Assembly (NCBI RefSeq): GCF_003344965.1
Contig: NZ_CP031194.1
Location: forward strand, 2,728,001-2,792,000
DNA from: Streptomyces paludis
GTDB taxonomy: Bacteria; Actinomycetota; Actinomycetes; Streptomycetales; Streptomycetaceae
DNA: 64,000 nt
Direction: 5' to 3'
Shown here one piece after another: positions 1-9,034 of this stretch. Position 1 is the first letter of the stretch, and every line of letters starts with the position of its first letter. Under the pieces are notes generated by a model. The model did not search any database. It was not told the origin of the DNA and worked only from the letters and a program-made list of their open reading frames with translations. A program made the translations under genes and the position numbers.

Positions 1-785
1 CTACGGGTGAAGGACCAGATCTCCACCTCCTTATCCGAGATGTTCGACCCCCAGGTCGCGTCAACCTGCGCGATGGCTGGCAGCGGAGCACCGAAGTCCA
101 TCAAAGCGAAGTTGGAGCCGCTCCGGAACGTAGCTGTAGCCATCGGAAGGATCTGGACGGTCACATTGTCCGCGCGAATGAACTTGGCGATCTCTTCGTA
201 CTGCTCAAGCATCACGTCCCTGCTGCCGACCACCCTCCTCAGCGAAGCCTCGTCCAGAATGACCCACAGCTCCAGCGGACTGCTCCTACGAGTCAGCAAG
301 TCCTTGCGCTGCATCCGGATCTGAGTGTGGCGCTCCACAAACTCGGTTGTTGTCTCTTCGACGAACTTCGCAGCCAGGAACAGCTCACGCGCGTAACGCT
401 CCGTCTGGAGCAGCCCGTACACCACGTTCGGCTGCCAGGCACGGACACTACGCGCGCCGCTCTCCAGCCCGATGAACATGCTCATACCGGACGGCATAAC
501 GCTGCGATAGACGGACCACCAGCCCCGGTTGAGCGAGTCGCGGTGGATCTCCACCAGGAAGTCCACGTCCTCCTGGTCCTCAACCCCATAACGGTCCAGC
601 AGGTCCTTCAAGTCCTGAACCTTCGGCAGACCGGTCAGCCCGTTCTCCGTGCGGTGCAGCTTGGACGGGGAGAACGTCAACCCGTCGACCGCCTGAGCAA
701 GGGTGAAACCGGCCTTGTCCCGCAACTGCTTCAGTTCCCAGCCGAGTTGCATGCGCCGAACCGTTGGTCCTGTGGGTGCTGCCAC
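1..785 (-). CDS. XRE-type HTH / DUF5753 regulator (partial, 3' end outside window)
   Basis: The minus strand is open from a GTG at 785 to the window edge, about 261 codons. The start is chosen because GGAGG lies 7 nt upstream. The N-terminal 70 residues carry a helix-turn-helix (WELKQLRDKAGFTLAQAVDG), followed by a DUF5753-like sensor region with the family hallmarks GLLQTERYARELF and LWVILDEASLRR. Family members are usually near 280 residues, so only about 20 are missing. These proteins are abundant in Streptomyces and usually pair with a DUF397 gene downstream, which would lie outside the window. It is divergent from an RsbW-like ATPase gene, the usual arrangement. The ligand and targets are not known. 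Confidence 0.85.
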   Translation of the reverse strand, partial: MAAPTGPTVRRMQLGWELKQLRDKAGFTLAQAVDGLTFSPSKLHRTENGLTGLPKVQDLKDLLDRYGVEDQEDVDFLVEIHRDSLNRGWWSVYRSVMPSGMSMFIGLESGARSVRAWQPNVVYGLLQTERYARELFLAAKFVEETTTEFVERHTQIRMQRKDLLTRRSSPLELWVILDEASLRRVVGSRDVMLEQYEEIAKFIRADNVTVQILPMATATFRSGSNFALMDFGAPLPAIAQVDATWGSNISDKEVEIWSFTR

Positions 786-1046
786 GAGTGTGCCTCCGTG
801 GGGAGAGAGACTGCCGCGCCAAAGTGCTTGCCGCGAGTCTGGCAGTTCCTGTCCCTCACGTGGAGTGCGTAGCGCGCTCGATCACATATACCAATTCGCG
901 CGAGATTCCCGCGCCAGCTTGCTCAGCAGGCACAACGCGTCCCAATCTGGCTGAGCGACCACCCCATCACCGTCGGTAGCGATCGCTGAAGTTACCGCTT
1001 CTGGGTGATCCGCGCCCAAAACCCAGAAAAGCCGCTGGAGTTCCCC

Positions 1047-1556
1047 ATGCCCCTCCACCACCCGGCCGACCCCGCCCGCTCCAACCGCCCCCCGTTCATA
1101 CTGAGCGCGCTGGAGGCGCACGGCGCTCTCCCCTCCCCCACCGGGCGGCCCGCGTACACGCAGACGCTGCCCTGCGCGCCCGAGTCGGCCCGCCGGGCGC
1201 GGCTGCTGGTGAGTGCCGCCTGTACGGCGTGGGAACTGGCCGGACTTGTGGACAGCGCGACGCTGATCGTGTCGGAGTTGCTGGCCAACTCCGTTGAGCA
1301 CAGCGGTAGTCGGCTGGTACGGGTGGTCGTGTCACACCCCGAGCACGGCCGCGTACGGGTAGCCGTGGCGGACAACTCCCGCACACAGCCCACCCCACGC
1401 ACCGCGCCCGACAACGCCGAGGACGGACGTGGCCTCGCCGTCGTCCAGGCCCTCGCGGACCGGTGGGGTACGGACGTCAGACGCTGGGGGAAGCTGGTGT
1501 GGGCCGAGTGCGCCACGGCCGAGCGCGCCACGAAGGACAAGGTCCGCGAGCCGTGA
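1047..1556 (+). CDS. RsbW-like ATP-binding (HATPase_c) regulatory protein
   Basis: This 169-residue protein has the GHKL ATPase fold of anti-sigma/switch kinases. The N-box ELLANSVEHSG, a G1-like VADNSRTQP and the G2 motif DGRGLAVVQALADRWG are all visible. An in-frame GTG at 1005 exists, but ATG 1047 has GGAG six bases upstream and is preferred. Streptomyces genomes carry dozens of such proteins beside HTH-DUF5753 regulators, and few have a known partner. The next two genes overlap it by 4 nt each (GTGA, ATGA), implying translational coupling. A role in partner-switch or morphogenetic signalling is inferred from family only. Confidence 0.8.
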   Translation: MPLHHPADPARSNRPPFILSALEAHGALPSPTGRPAYTQTLPCAPESARRARLLVSAACTAWELAGLVDSATLIVSELLANSVEHSGSRLVRVVVSHPEHGRVRVAVADNSRTQPTPRTAPDNAEDGRGLAVVQALADRWGTDVRRWGKLVWAECATAERATKDKVREP

Positions 1557-1762
1557 ACCACCCGCCGCCCGGCCCACCATCCCCGCCCCTGACCCGGCTC
1601 ACTCCCCGGCAACAGATGGCCATCGACTGCGCCCGCTGCACCCGCCGTCTCGGTATGGACGGTCGCGTACTGGGCGAAGTGCACCACCTCGGCCGGCTCT
1701 TCAGGCTCTGGGGCTGCGTGCCCGACTGCACAGGGCCTCTGCGGGCGAACGGTACGACATGA
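1553..1762 (+). CDS. Small Cys-containing protein, unknown function
   Basis: The GTG start overlaps the stop of the ATPase gene upstream (GTGA), giving a 69-residue product. It has a proline-rich N-terminus, then a compact region with CARC near residue 31 and a second pair of cysteines near the C-terminus (GCVPDC), which could bind zinc. I do not recognise the family. Tight coupling on both sides suggests it works with the ATP-binding protein. The coding frame is supported by the overlaps and by high GC in third positions. Confidence 0.6.
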   Translation: MNHPPPGPPSPPLTRLTPRQQMAIDCARCTRRLGMDGRVLGEVHHLGRLFRLWGCVPDCTGPLRANGTT

Positions 1763-1956
1763 TCAGCCGACGCCCACACCCACGCCGACGCCCGCACGCA
1801 CACCCCCGCCCGCACCCACGCCCCCGCCCACCCCACCGCAGCCTCCCCAACCGCCGCAGACTCCTGCTGGAGGCCGTGCTGACCAGCCTGACGACCGCCG
1901 TCCTCCTCATATCCCTGGCCTACGGCGTCACCGGCCGCAACGGCCCCGGCCGGTGA
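1759..1956 (+). CDS. Small single-pass membrane protein, unknown function
   Basis: The ATG overlaps the stop of the preceding gene (ATGA). The 65-residue product has a very basic, His/Pro/Arg-rich N-terminal half, encoded by a low-complexity C-rich stretch at about 1775-1850, followed by one hydrophobic segment (LLEAVLTSLTTAVLLISLAY). Positive charge before the segment predicts a cytoplasmic N-terminus. No family is recognised. It is the third member of a coupled ATPase / Cys protein / membrane protein unit, and a comparable ATPase plus membrane protein pair occurs at 33.9-34.7 kb. Confidence 0.5.
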   Translation: MISRRPHPRRRPHAHPRPHPRPRPPHRSLPNRRRLLLEAVLTSLTTAVLLISLAYGVTGRNGPGR

Positions 1957-2053
1957 CCGCACACGGCTCAGACACTGGACGACGCGGACGCCCGGCACCC
2001 GGCACAGACGTCCAAACGCCACCGGCGGCCCGCACCCGCGCCCGCACCCACCC

Positions 2054-3412
2054 TCAGCCCAGCGCCACCTTCACCGCGTCCGCCAGTCGCCCCGCCACCG
2101 CGCGGGCCTGGTCGATGTCGGCCGCCTCGACCATGACCCGTACCAGCGGTTCCGTGCCCGAGGGGCGCAGCAGGACGCGGCCCGTCGTGCCGAGGTCGCG
2201 TTCCGCCTCGGTGACCGCCGTCGCCAGCTCCGCCGAGGTCTTGACCCGCGACTTGTCGACGTCGGGGACGTTGACGAGGACCTGAGGCAGCCGGTCCATG
2301 ACGCCGGCCAGGTCGGCCAGCGTACGGCCGGTCGCGGCGACGCGGGCCGCGAGCATCAGGCCCGTCAGCGTGCCGTCGCCGGTGGTGGCGTGGTCGAGGA
2401 CGATGACATGGCCCGACTGCTCGCCGCCGAGGGCGTAGCCGTGCTCCTTCATGGATTCGAGGACGTACCGGTCGCCCACCGCGGTCTCCACCAGGTGGAT
2501 GCCCTCGCGCTCCATCGCCATCTTGAAGCCGAGGTTGGACATGACCGTCCCCACGACCGCGTCGCCGCGCAGCGTGCCCGCCTCGCGCATCGCCAGCGCG
2601 AGCACCGCGAGGATCTGGTCGCCGTCGACCTCCGCACCCGTACCGTCCACGGCCAGGCAGCGGTCCGCGTCGCCGTCGTGGGCGATGCCGAAGTCCGCGC
2701 CGTGCTCGACGACCGCGGCCTTGAGCAGCCCGAGGTGGGTGGAGCCGCAGCCGTCGTTGATGTTCAGCCCGTCCGGCTCGGCGCCGATCGTGATGACCTC
2801 GGCGCCCGCGCGCGCGAACGCCTCCGGGGAGACCCGGGCCGCCGCGCCGTGCGCCTCGTCGAGGACGACCTTGAGGCCGTCGAGCCGGTTCGGCAGTACG
2901 GCGATCAGATGCGCCACGTACTGGTCGAAGCCCTCGTCGTACGTACGGACCCGCCCGACGCCCCCGCCGGTCGGCCGCGCCCACGGCTCGCCGGTGCGGT
3001 GCTCCTCGTAGATCTTCTCGATCCGGTCCTCAAGATCGTCGGCGAGCTTGTGGCCGCCGCGCGCGAAGAACTTGATGCCGTTGTCGGGCATGGCGTTGTG
3101 GCTCGCGGAGAGCATCACGCCGAGGTCGGCGCCCAGCACACCGGTGAGATACGCCACCGCGGGGGTGGGCAGCACACCGACGCGCAGGACGTCCACGCCC
3201 GCGCTCGCGAGGCCGGCCACGACCGCCGCCTCCAGGAACTCGCCGGACGCGCGCGGATCGCGCCCGACCACCGCCGTGGGCCGATGCCCCTCGAACGTCC
3301 CCACTTCGCCGAGCACATGCGCCGCCGCCACCGACAGCCCGAGCGCCAGCTCAGCCGTCAGATCGGCGTTGGCGACACCGCGCACGCCGTCCGTGCCGAA
3401 GAGTCGTCCCAC
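2054..3412 (-). CDS. glmM: Phosphoglucosamine mutase
   Basis: It converts glucosamine-6-phosphate to glucosamine-1-phosphate for UDP-GlcNAc and peptidoglycan synthesis in the cytoplasm. The 452-residue length is typical. The N-terminal signature [11 protein letters not shown], the catalytic serine loop [14 protein letters not shown] (phospho-Ser about residue 104), the Mg-binding loop HDGDADRCL and the C-terminal [15 protein letters not shown] are all present. The GTG start at 3412 has GGAGGGAG just upstream and gives the conserved N-terminus. The catalytic loop reads SHNA rather than the widespread SHNP. It lies 328 bp downstream of rpsI, beyond a strong terminator, so it is probably transcribed separately. 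Confidence 0.96.
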   Translation of the reverse strand: MGRLFGTDGVRGVANADLTAELALGLSVAAAHVLGEVGTFEGHRPTAVVGRDPRASGEFLEAAVVAGLASAGVDVLRVGVLPTPAVAYLTGVLGADLGVMLSASHNAMPDNGIKFFARGGHKLADDLEDRIEKIYEEHRTGEPWARPTGGGVGRVRTYDEGFDQYVAHLIAVLPNRLDGLKVVLDEAHGAAARVSPEAFARAGAEVITIGAEPDGLNINDGCGSTHLGLLKAAVVEHGADFGIAHDGDADRCLAVDGTGAEVDGDQILAVLALAMREAGTLRGDAVVGTVMSNLGFKMAMEREGIHLVETAVGDRYVLESMKEHGYALGGEQSGHVIVLDHATTGDGTLTGLMLAARVAATGRTLADLAGVMDRLPQVLVNVPDVDKSRVKTSAELATAVTEAERDLGTTGRVLLRPSGTEPLVRVMVEAADIDQARAVAGRLADAVKVALG

Positions 3413-3626
3413 AGCTCTCCCTCCGAGAAACGCGTGGACCGCTACCCGCCCACGCGCGAAACTCCGAAAATGCTCCGAAAATGCAAACCCATGCGAACTT
3501 ATGCCAGCACTCGCCAACACGCGTCGGTACAGGAGACGCGCTCGCCAAACTGACCGAGCGTCCGATGACTCAGTGTCCGATGAGACTGTGATCCTGTTAT
3601 ACGCCCGGATAAGCAGGAAAACGAAT

Positions 3627-3655
3627 GCCCCGGCAGCACGGAGTGCCGCCGGGGC
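3627..3655 (-). terminator. Intrinsic terminator after rplM-rpsI
   Basis: Arms GCCCCGGCAGCAC (3627-3639) and GTGCCGCCGGGGC (3643-3655) form a 13-bp stem with one G-U pair and a 3-nt loop. On the minus strand it is followed by ATTCGTTTTCC. The rest of the 3413-3740 spacer between rpsI and glmM shows no gene. Confidence 0.85.
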
Positions 3656-3740
3656 GTTCGAATGCCGTAAGGCCGGGCCCGAAACAGTCGTGACGTGCGA
3701 GTCTCGCGGACGCGCGGGCGACGTTCGGACCCGTGAGCGA

Positions 3741-4268
3741 TTAACGCTTGCTGTACTGCGGCGCCTTGCGGGCCTTCTTGAGACCGGCCTTCTTGCGCTC
3801 GACCGCACGGTCGTCGCGGCTCAGGAAGCCGGCCTTCTTCAGCGTGGCGCGGTTGTTGTCCACGTCCGCCTCGTTCAGCGAGCGGGCCACACCGAGACGC
3901 AGCGCGCCGGCCTGGCCGGAGACGCCGCCACCCGAGATACGGGCGATGACGTCGTAGCGGTTGTCCAGCTCAAGCACCTTGAAGGGCTCGTTGACAGCCT
4001 GCTGGTGCACCTTGTTGGGGAAGTAGTCCTCAAGGGTGCGACCGTTGATCTTCCACTTGCCACTGCCCGGGACGATCCGGACACGGGCGATGGCGTTCTT
4101 GCGGCGGCCCAGGCCGGCGGCCGGCTGCGGGTCGCCGAAGCGGCCCGCCAGCGACTCGGAGGTGTACTCGCCCTCCAGGGGCACCTCCGACTCGAAGGTC
4201 GTCACGGCGTCGAAGGTCTCCTCGACCTCAGCGCCTTCGACGGGGGTCTCAACAGTGGTCTCGGCCAC
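3741..4268 (-). CDS. rpsI: 30S ribosomal protein S9
   Basis: Small-subunit head protein whose basic C-terminal tail (RKAPQYSKR here) reaches the P-site tRNA. The 175-residue product carries the core from about residue 52 ([39 protein letters not shown]). The first 50 residues are an acidic Glu/Val/Thr-rich extension absent from E. coli S9 (about 130 residues) and common in actinobacteria. It follows rplM by 42 nt in the conserved rplM-rpsI operon. Confidence 0.98.
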   Translation of the reverse strand: MAETTVETPVEGAEVEETFDAVTTFESEVPLEGEYTSESLAGRFGDPQPAAGLGRRKNAIARVRIVPGSGKWKINGRTLEDYFPNKVHQQAVNEPFKVLELDNRYDVIARISGGGVSGQAGALRLGVARSLNEADVDNNRATLKKAGFLSRDDRAVERKKAGLKKARKAPQYSKR

Positions 4269-4310
4269 GATGCTCCTCAGATTTCTTTTCGTCTTAGGGG
4301 GTGGCCGGAA

Positions 4311-4754
4311 TTACTGCGCGACCTGGGTGATCTCGAACGGCACCGGCTGCTGGGCAGCGTGCGGGTGCTGGTCGCCCGAGTAGACCTTCAGCTTCGAAAG
4401 CATCTGACGGCCCAGGGTGTTCTTGGGGATCATGCCCTTGATGGCCTTTTCGACGGCCTTCTCGGGGTTCTTGGCGAGCAGCTCGTCGTAACGGACGGAG
4501 CGCAGACCACCCGGGTAACCGGAGTGGCGGTACGCCATCTTCTGGGTCTTCTTGTTGCCGGACAGGTGCACCTTGTCCGCGTTGACGATGATGACGAAGT
4601 CACCGGTGTCGACGTGGGGGGCGTAGATCGCCTTGTGCTTACCGCGCAGAAGGTTGGCGGCGGTGGTCGCCAGACGGCCCAGGACGATGTCCTGCGCGTC
4701 GATGATGTGCCACTGGCGCGTCACATCGCCGGGCTTGGGGCTGTACGTACGCAC
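4311..4754 (-). CDS. rplM: 50S ribosomal protein L13
   Basis: Early-assembling 23S rRNA-binding protein of the large subunit, 147 residues as in other streptomycetes. Family landmarks are [42 protein letters not shown] and [13 protein letters not shown]. The GTG start at 4754 gives the conserved [11 protein letters not shown]-terminus; longer in-frame versions are unlikely. It is the first gene of rplM-rpsI, read from the promoter at 4937-4966 through a leader of about 175 nt. Confidence 0.98.
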   Translation of the reverse strand: MRTYSPKPGDVTRQWHIIDAQDIVLGRLATTAANLLRGKHKAIYAPHVDTGDFVIIVNADKVHLSGNKKTQKMAYRHSGYPGGLRSVRYDELLAKNPEKAVEKAIKGMIPKNTLGRQMLSKLKVYSGDQHPHAAQQPVPFEITQVAQ

Positions 4755-4936
4755 GGTCGTATGCCTTCGCTTCTTCAGTGAGTGGAGTCCTGACAAGGCC
4801 ACCCGGACGATCACGACAGCCCTGGTGGTACGCCGGGGACGCAACCCGTGTACCTACCGCTGTCCATCGGCCCGGTGGACCGGCGTAAGGGCCCCTCGCG
4901 TGAGAACGACCAAGCCAATACGCATAACGAACCAGA

Positions 4937-4966
4937 AGAATACCGTCGTGCCCCCGTACGGGTCAA
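4937..4966 (-). promoter_or_regulatory. Predicted HrdB-type promoter of rplM-rpsI
   Basis: On the minus strand TTGACC (4966-4961) and TATTCT (4942-4937) are separated by 18 nt, a near-ideal housekeeping promoter. The start should be about 4930. The -35 box lies only 5 nt from a GC-rich tandem repeat array upstream. Confidence 0.75.
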
Positions 4967-4971
4967 AACGA

Positions 4972-5083
4972 GGTCCCGGGGCGGCCGCAGGGTCAGTCCC
5001 GGGACCGGCCGCGGGGTCACTCCCGGGACCGGCCGCAGGTCACTCCCGGCGCCGGCCGCGGGGTCAGCCCCGGGGCCGGCCAC
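4972..5083 (+). repeat. Tandem array of about 4.5 copies of a 23-24 bp GC-rich unit
   Basis: Units begin at 4991, 5015, 5038 and 5062, with a shortened copy at 4972-4990. The consensus is GGTCACTCCCGGGACCGGCC followed by GCGG, and each unit contains self-complementary CCCGGG or GGCCGGCC-like cores. The array fills the gap between the ABC-F gene stop (5100) and the rplM promoter. It could fold into stacked hairpins that end ABC-F transcription, or act upstream of the rplM promoter. Confidence 0.85.
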
Positions 5084-5099
5084 AAGCACCAGGTCCCCC

Positions 5100-6719
5100 C
5101 TACCGCGCCCGCTCCACCCGCCGCTCGTCCCACACCGGCTCCGCCGTCTCCCGTACGACCCCGTCCGACCCGAAGACCAGATAGCGATCGAACGTACGAG
5201 CGAACCACCGGTCGTGCGTCACCGCCAGCACCGTCCCCTCGTACGCCTCCAGACCCTCCTGGAGCGCCTCCGCCGACTCCAGGTCCAGGTTGTCCGTCGG
5301 CTCGTCCAGCAGCAGCGCCGTCGTCCCGCGCAGCTCCAGCAGCAGGATCTGGAAGCGCGCCTGCTGCCCGCCAGAGAGCCGCTCGAACGGCTGGTCGCCC
5401 TGGCGCTCCATCTCGTACCGCCGCAGCACGCTCATCGCGCCGCCCCGGTCCTTCGCGTGCTCCGTCCACAGGATGTCGACCAGCGTGCGCCCCAGCAGCT
5501 CCGGATGGGCGTGCGTCTGCGCGAAGTGGCCGGGCACCACCCGCGCGCCCAGCTTCCACGTCCCCGTGTGCCGTACGTCCTCGCCCGCCAGCAGCCGCAG
5601 GAAGTGCGACTTGCCGGAGCCGTTCGAGCCGAGGACCGCCACCCGCTCGCCGTAGAAGATCTCCAGCGAGAAGGGCTTCATCAGCCCGGTCAGCTCCAGG
5701 TTCTCGCAGGTCACGGCCCGTACGCCGGTACGGCCGCCACGCAGCCGCATGGTGATCTCCTGCTCGCGCGGCGGCTCCGGCGGCGGGCCGGCCTCCTCGA
5801 ACTTCCGCAGCCGCGTCTGCGCCGCCGAGTAGCGGGACGCCATCTCGTGGCTGACCGAGGCGGCCTGCCGCAGATTGACCACCAGCCGCTTGAGCTGCGC
5901 GTGCTTCTCCTCCCAGCGCCGCTTCAGCTCCTCGAAGCGGGCGAACCGCTCGCGCCGCGCCTCGTGGTACGTGTCGAACCCGGCGCCGTGGACCCACACG
6001 TCCGAGCCCGCCGGCCCCGGCTCCACGCTGACGATCTTCTCGGCGGCCCGCGCCAGCAGCTCCCGGTCGTGGGAGATGAAGAGCACGGTCTTACGGGTCT
6101 CCCGCAGCCGCTCCTCCAGCCAGCGCTTGCCCGGGACGTCCAGATAGTTGTCCGGCTCGTCCAGCAGCAGCACCTCGTCCGGACCGCGCAGCAGCGCCTC
6201 CAGCACCAGCCGCTTCTGCTCGCCGCCGCTCAGCGTGCGCAGCGCGCGGAACTGCGCCTTGTCGTACGGGACCCCCAGCGCGGCCATGGTGCAGATGTCC
6301 CAGACCGTCTCGGCCTCGTACCCGCGCGCCTCCGCCCAGTCGCTCAGCGCCTGCGCGTAGGCCATCTGCGCGGCCTCGTCATCGACCGTCATGATCGCGT
6401 GCTCGGCCTCATCGACGGCCGCGGCGGCCTCCCGGATCCGCGGCTGGGCGACGGAGACCAGCAGGTCACGCACCGTGCGCTCGTCCCGTACGGACCCCAC
6501 GAACTGCGACATCACACCGAGCCCGCCGCTGACGTTCACCGTCCCGCCGTGCGGTTGCAGCTCGCCCGCGATCAGGCGCAGCAGTGTGGTCTTGCCCGCG
6601 CCATTGGCTCCGACGAGCGCGACGACGCCGCCCTCCGCGACGCGGAAGGACGCGTCGCCGAGAAGCACCCGTCCGTCGGGGAGGTAATACTCCAAATGCG
6701 CGGCCTCTAGATGTCCCAT
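5100..6719 (-). CDS. ABC-F family ATPase (duplicated ABC domains, no membrane segments)
   Basis: Soluble ABC-F proteins act on the ribosome, as translation factors or antibiotic-resistance factors. The 539-residue product has two nucleotide-binding domains. NBD1 has GANGAGKT, LSGGEQKR and LLLDEPDNYLD; NBD2 has GSNGSGKS, LSGGQQARF and LLLDEPTDNLD. A charged linker about residues 240-320 (EELKRRWEEKHAQLKRLV) matches the inter-domain arm. ATG 6719 gives the common MGHLEAAHLEYYLPDG start; another ATG lies 9 nt upstream. The subfamily cannot be assigned by eye, and resistance should not be assumed. Confidence 0.9.
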   Translation of the reverse strand: MGHLEAAHLEYYLPDGRVLLGDASFRVAEGGVVALVGANGAGKTTLLRLIAGELQPHGGTVNVSGGLGVMSQFVGSVRDERTVRDLLVSVAQPRIREAAAAVDEAEHAIMTVDDEAAQMAYAQALSDWAEARGYEAETVWDICTMAALGVPYDKAQFRALRTLSGGEQKRLVLEALLRGPDEVLLLDEPDNYLDVPGKRWLEERLRETRKTVLFISHDRELLARAAEKIVSVEPGPAGSDVWVHGAGFDTYHEARRERFARFEELKRRWEEKHAQLKRLVVNLRQAASVSHEMASRYSAAQTRLRKFEEAGPPPEPPREQEITMRLRGGRTGVRAVTCENLELTGLMKPFSLEIFYGERVAVLGSNGSGKSHFLRLLAGEDVRHTGTWKLGARVVPGHFAQTHAHPELLGRTLVDILWTEHAKDRGGAMSVLRRYEMERQGDQPFERLSGGQQARFQILLLELRGTTALLLDEPTDNLDLESAEALQEGLEAYEGTVLAVTHDRWFARTFDRYLVFGSDGVVRETAEPVWDERRVERAR

Positions 6720-6810
6720 GCCCCGCATTGTCCGTGCATTCGTCGCAACGGCCCAATCACTTTCCGGTTTCCGGTTCCGCTCACGGGGCGACCGCACGCG
6801 CGCCCGGGCT

Positions 6811-6816
6811 TAAACT
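6811..6816 (+). promoter_or_regulatory. Predicted -10 element giving a leaderless mRNA
   Basis: TAAACT ends 7 nt before the ATG at 6824, so transcription should start at or next to the start codon. No convincing -35 and no Shine-Dalgarno sequence are seen. Leaderless mRNAs are common in Streptomyces. Confidence 0.45.
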
Positions 6817-6823
6817 CGCGGGC

Positions 6824-8014
6824 ATGAGCTTTGGGCAAGGGGGGGCCTCCTGGGGTGACTCCGGTTCACCGGGACAGAACCCGCATGGATCACAGGACCC
6901 GTACGCATCGCAGGACCCACACGGCACACCGGCGCCCTACGGAGCACCGGACCCGTACGCGCAGGACTCTTACGCATCGGACTCCTATGCGCGGAAACCG
7001 TATGCGCAGGATCCGTTCGCTCAAGATCCATTCGCGCAGGACCCATTCACACAAGGCCGTCAGGAACGGCGCGAACAGCACGACACATATCCGGCACGGG
7101 AGCCTTATGCGGCACAAGAACCGTACGCCCGGGACCCGTTCGGACCGTCCAACCGGTTCGGTTCGGTGAACCGGCACGACGAGGAGGACCCGTACGGCAA
7201 GAGCACCCCGGACTGGGGCGCCCTCGCCGACGCCTCCGCCGCGCGCAGCCGGCGCAGGCGCTGGCTGCTCGCCGGCAGCGGCGTTCTCGCGACCGGCGCG
7301 ATAGCCGCGCTCGTCGCGACGAGCGTGGTGTCCGTGGGCAACCAGGACGCCAACGCCGCCTCGGGCCGCGGGGCGAACAATCTGCCCCCGGTCGCCGAAC
7401 TCCCCTCGGAGACGGCCGAGCCGGAGCCGAACTTCTCCTCGGTCGCGCCGCCACCGCCGCCGAATCCGAAGGACTACGTCTCCAGCGCCGACAAGGACAA
7501 GGCACCACTCACCGTCGAGTCCCTTTTCCCCGGCGCCAAGTTGACGGCCGTGGACCGCGTCTACCAGAAGGGCGCCACCACGACAACAACCAACTGCGCC
7601 GCCGCCGCACAGGGCGCGCTCGGCTCGATCCTCGCCTCCAACAGCTGCGACCAGGTCATCCGCGCCACGTACCGCAAGGACGGGGTCGCCGTGACCGTGG
7701 GGGTGGCCGTCTTCGCGAAGGAGGCGCAGGCCCTCAAGGCCAAGGACCAGGCCGAGGGCGGGATCGCCTCACTCTCCGGAGCGGGCGTCACCACCTTCTG
7801 CCGGGCCCCTTCGGTCTGCCGCAAGACGACCAACTCCTACGGCAGGTACGTGTACTTCACGGTCGGCGGCTTCATCAGCGGCCAGAACGTGACGAACGCG
7901 GACAAGGATGTCTTCACCGCCGGTGACGATGTCGCGGAGTTCACGTTCCAGCAGATCCTGGCCCGTGGACAGGCGCAGGCGTCGGCAGCGGCCACCAGGC
8001 CCGTAGACCCGTAA
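6824..8014 (+). CDS. Proline-rich, single-pass membrane protein of unknown function
   Basis: A 396-residue protein in three parts. Residues 1-135 are low-complexity and hydrophilic, with repeats such as QDPFAQDPF and DPYA; then comes a basic stretch (RSRRRRW) and one hydrophobic helix (about residues 145-170). The rest is an extracytoplasmic domain with four cysteines (TTTNCAAA, NSCDQV, TTFCRAPSVCRK) that may form disulfides. Similar proteins are annotated as membrane proteins in streptomycetes, but I know of no function. It is transcribed divergently from the ABC-F gene and convergently with truA. Confidence 0.85.
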   Translation: MSFGQGGASWGDSGSPGQNPHGSQDPYASQDPHGTPAPYGAPDPYAQDSYASDSYARKPYAQDPFAQDPFAQDPFTQGRQERREQHDTYPAREPYAAQEPYARDPFGPSNRFGSVNRHDEEDPYGKSTPDWGALADASAARSRRRRWLLAGSGVLATGAIAALVATSVVSVGNQDANAASGRGANNLPPVAELPSETAEPEPNFSSVAPPPPPNPKDYVSSADKDKAPLTVESLFPGAKLTAVDRVYQKGATTTTTNCAAAAQGALGSILASNSCDQVIRATYRKDGVAVTVGVAVFAKEAQALKAKDQAEGGIASLSGAGVTTFCRAPSVCRKTTNSYGRYVYFTVGGFISGQNVTNADKDVFTAGDDVAEFTFQQILARGQAQASAAATRPVDP

Positions 8015-8055
8015 CAACCAGCCACCAACTAACCCACACCGGCCGCCGAGCCGGC

Positions 8056-8943
8056 TCAGCAGCAACCGTCCACCGGAATCCCGCCCAGCGTCCGCTTGTT
8101 GCGTGCCTGAAGATTGCGCGCACCGAGCAACTCGTCCGCCGGATAACCCACTTCCTCCAGCGTCAGCCCGTGCGGCCGTACGACATGCACCGCCGAGTCC
8201 CGTACGCCCGCCGCGAGCACCTTCGCCGGCCACTCCACGGGCCGGTGCCCGTCCCCCACGAACAGCAGCGCACCGACCAGTGAGCGCACCATGTTGTGGC
8301 AGAAGGCATCGGCCCGAACCGTGGCGGTCACGACCCCGTCCGCCCCGCGCTCCCACTCCAGCCGCTGGAGCGTACGGATCGTCGTCGCCCCCTCGCGCCG
8401 CTTGCAGTACGCCGCGAAATCATGCTCGCCGAGCAGCCCGGCCGACGCCGCGTTCATGGCGTCCACGTCCAACTCCCAGTCGTGCCACAGCACATGGCTC
8501 CGGAGCAGCGGGTCGACCCCGCCCGGGTGATCGGTCACCCGGTACGCGTAACGCCGCCAGATCGCCGAGAAACGGGCGTTGAAGCCCGCCGGGGCCTCGG
8601 CCACGCTCCACACCCGTACGTCGTGCGGGAGGCGCCCAGCGAGCCGCCGCAGCAGCCTCTCGGCGTGCTCGGCCCAGACCTCCGCCGGCAGATCCACATG
8701 CGCGACCTGGCCGCGCGCGTGCACACCCGCGTCGGTACGCCCGGCGACGGTCAGCTCGTACGTACGCGACGAGCGCGTCACCGTACGCAGCGCGTCCTCG
8801 ATCTCGCCCTGTACGGTCCGCCGGGTCTTCTGCTTGGCCCAGCCGGAGAACTCCTTGCCGTCGTACGACAGATCCAGCCGCACCCGCACCTGCCCGGCCG
8901 GGGGCCCCTCGGCCTCCACAGCGCTTTCCACGTCCCCACTCAC
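8056..8943 (-). CDS. truA: tRNA pseudouridine(38-40) synthase TruA
   Basis: It isomerises uridines 38-40 in the anticodon arm of many tRNAs. The 295-residue protein has the catalytic aspartate motif [14 protein letters not shown], the [13 protein letters not shown] segment and the C-terminal [13 protein letters not shown] motif of the family. The GTG start at 8943 has GGAG nine bases upstream. It follows rplQ, the usual place in actinobacteria, but a strong terminator separates them, so it may depend on readthrough or a local promoter. Confidence 0.95.
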   Translation of the reverse strand: MSGDVESAVEAEGPPAGQVRVRLDLSYDGKEFSGWAKQKTRRTVQGEIEDALRTVTRSSRTYELTVAGRTDAGVHARGQVAHVDLPAEVWAEHAERLLRRLAGRLPHDVRVWSVAEAPAGFNARFSAIWRRYAYRVTDHPGGVDPLLRSHVLWHDWELDVDAMNAASAGLLGEHDFAAYCKRREGATTIRTLQRLEWERGADGVVTATVRADAFCHNMVRSLVGALLFVGDGHRPVEWPAKVLAAGVRDSAVHVVRPHGLTLEEVGYPADELLGARNLQARNKRTLGGIPVDGCC

Positions 8944-8981
8944 CCGCGGTCACTCCCCTCAAGCTCAAGCTTCAAAGACAA

Positions 8982-9013
8982 ACGGGCCCGCCCCCGTGAG
9001 GGAGCGGACCCGT
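8982..9013 (-). terminator. Intrinsic terminator after rplQ
   Basis: Arms 8982-8995 and 9000-9013 pair over 14 bp (two G-U pairs) with a GTGA loop. On the minus strand the stem is followed by TTGTCTTTG. It marks the end of the infA-rpmJ-rpsM-rpsK-rpoA-rplQ cluster. Confidence 0.85.
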
Positions 9014-9034
9014 CCGTCAGTCGCGTGAACGCGC

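Noticed and set aside
4811..5089. Minus-strand open frame encoding an octapeptide-like repeat
   Set aside because: The repeat comes from the 24-bp DNA array, whose unit length is a multiple of three. The frame has no ribosome binding site and spans the rplM promoter.
5100..6719. Antibiotic-resistance ABC-F protein
   Set aside because: Domain motifs show ABC-F membership only; resistance subfamilies cannot be told apart by eye and no resistance genes are adjacent.
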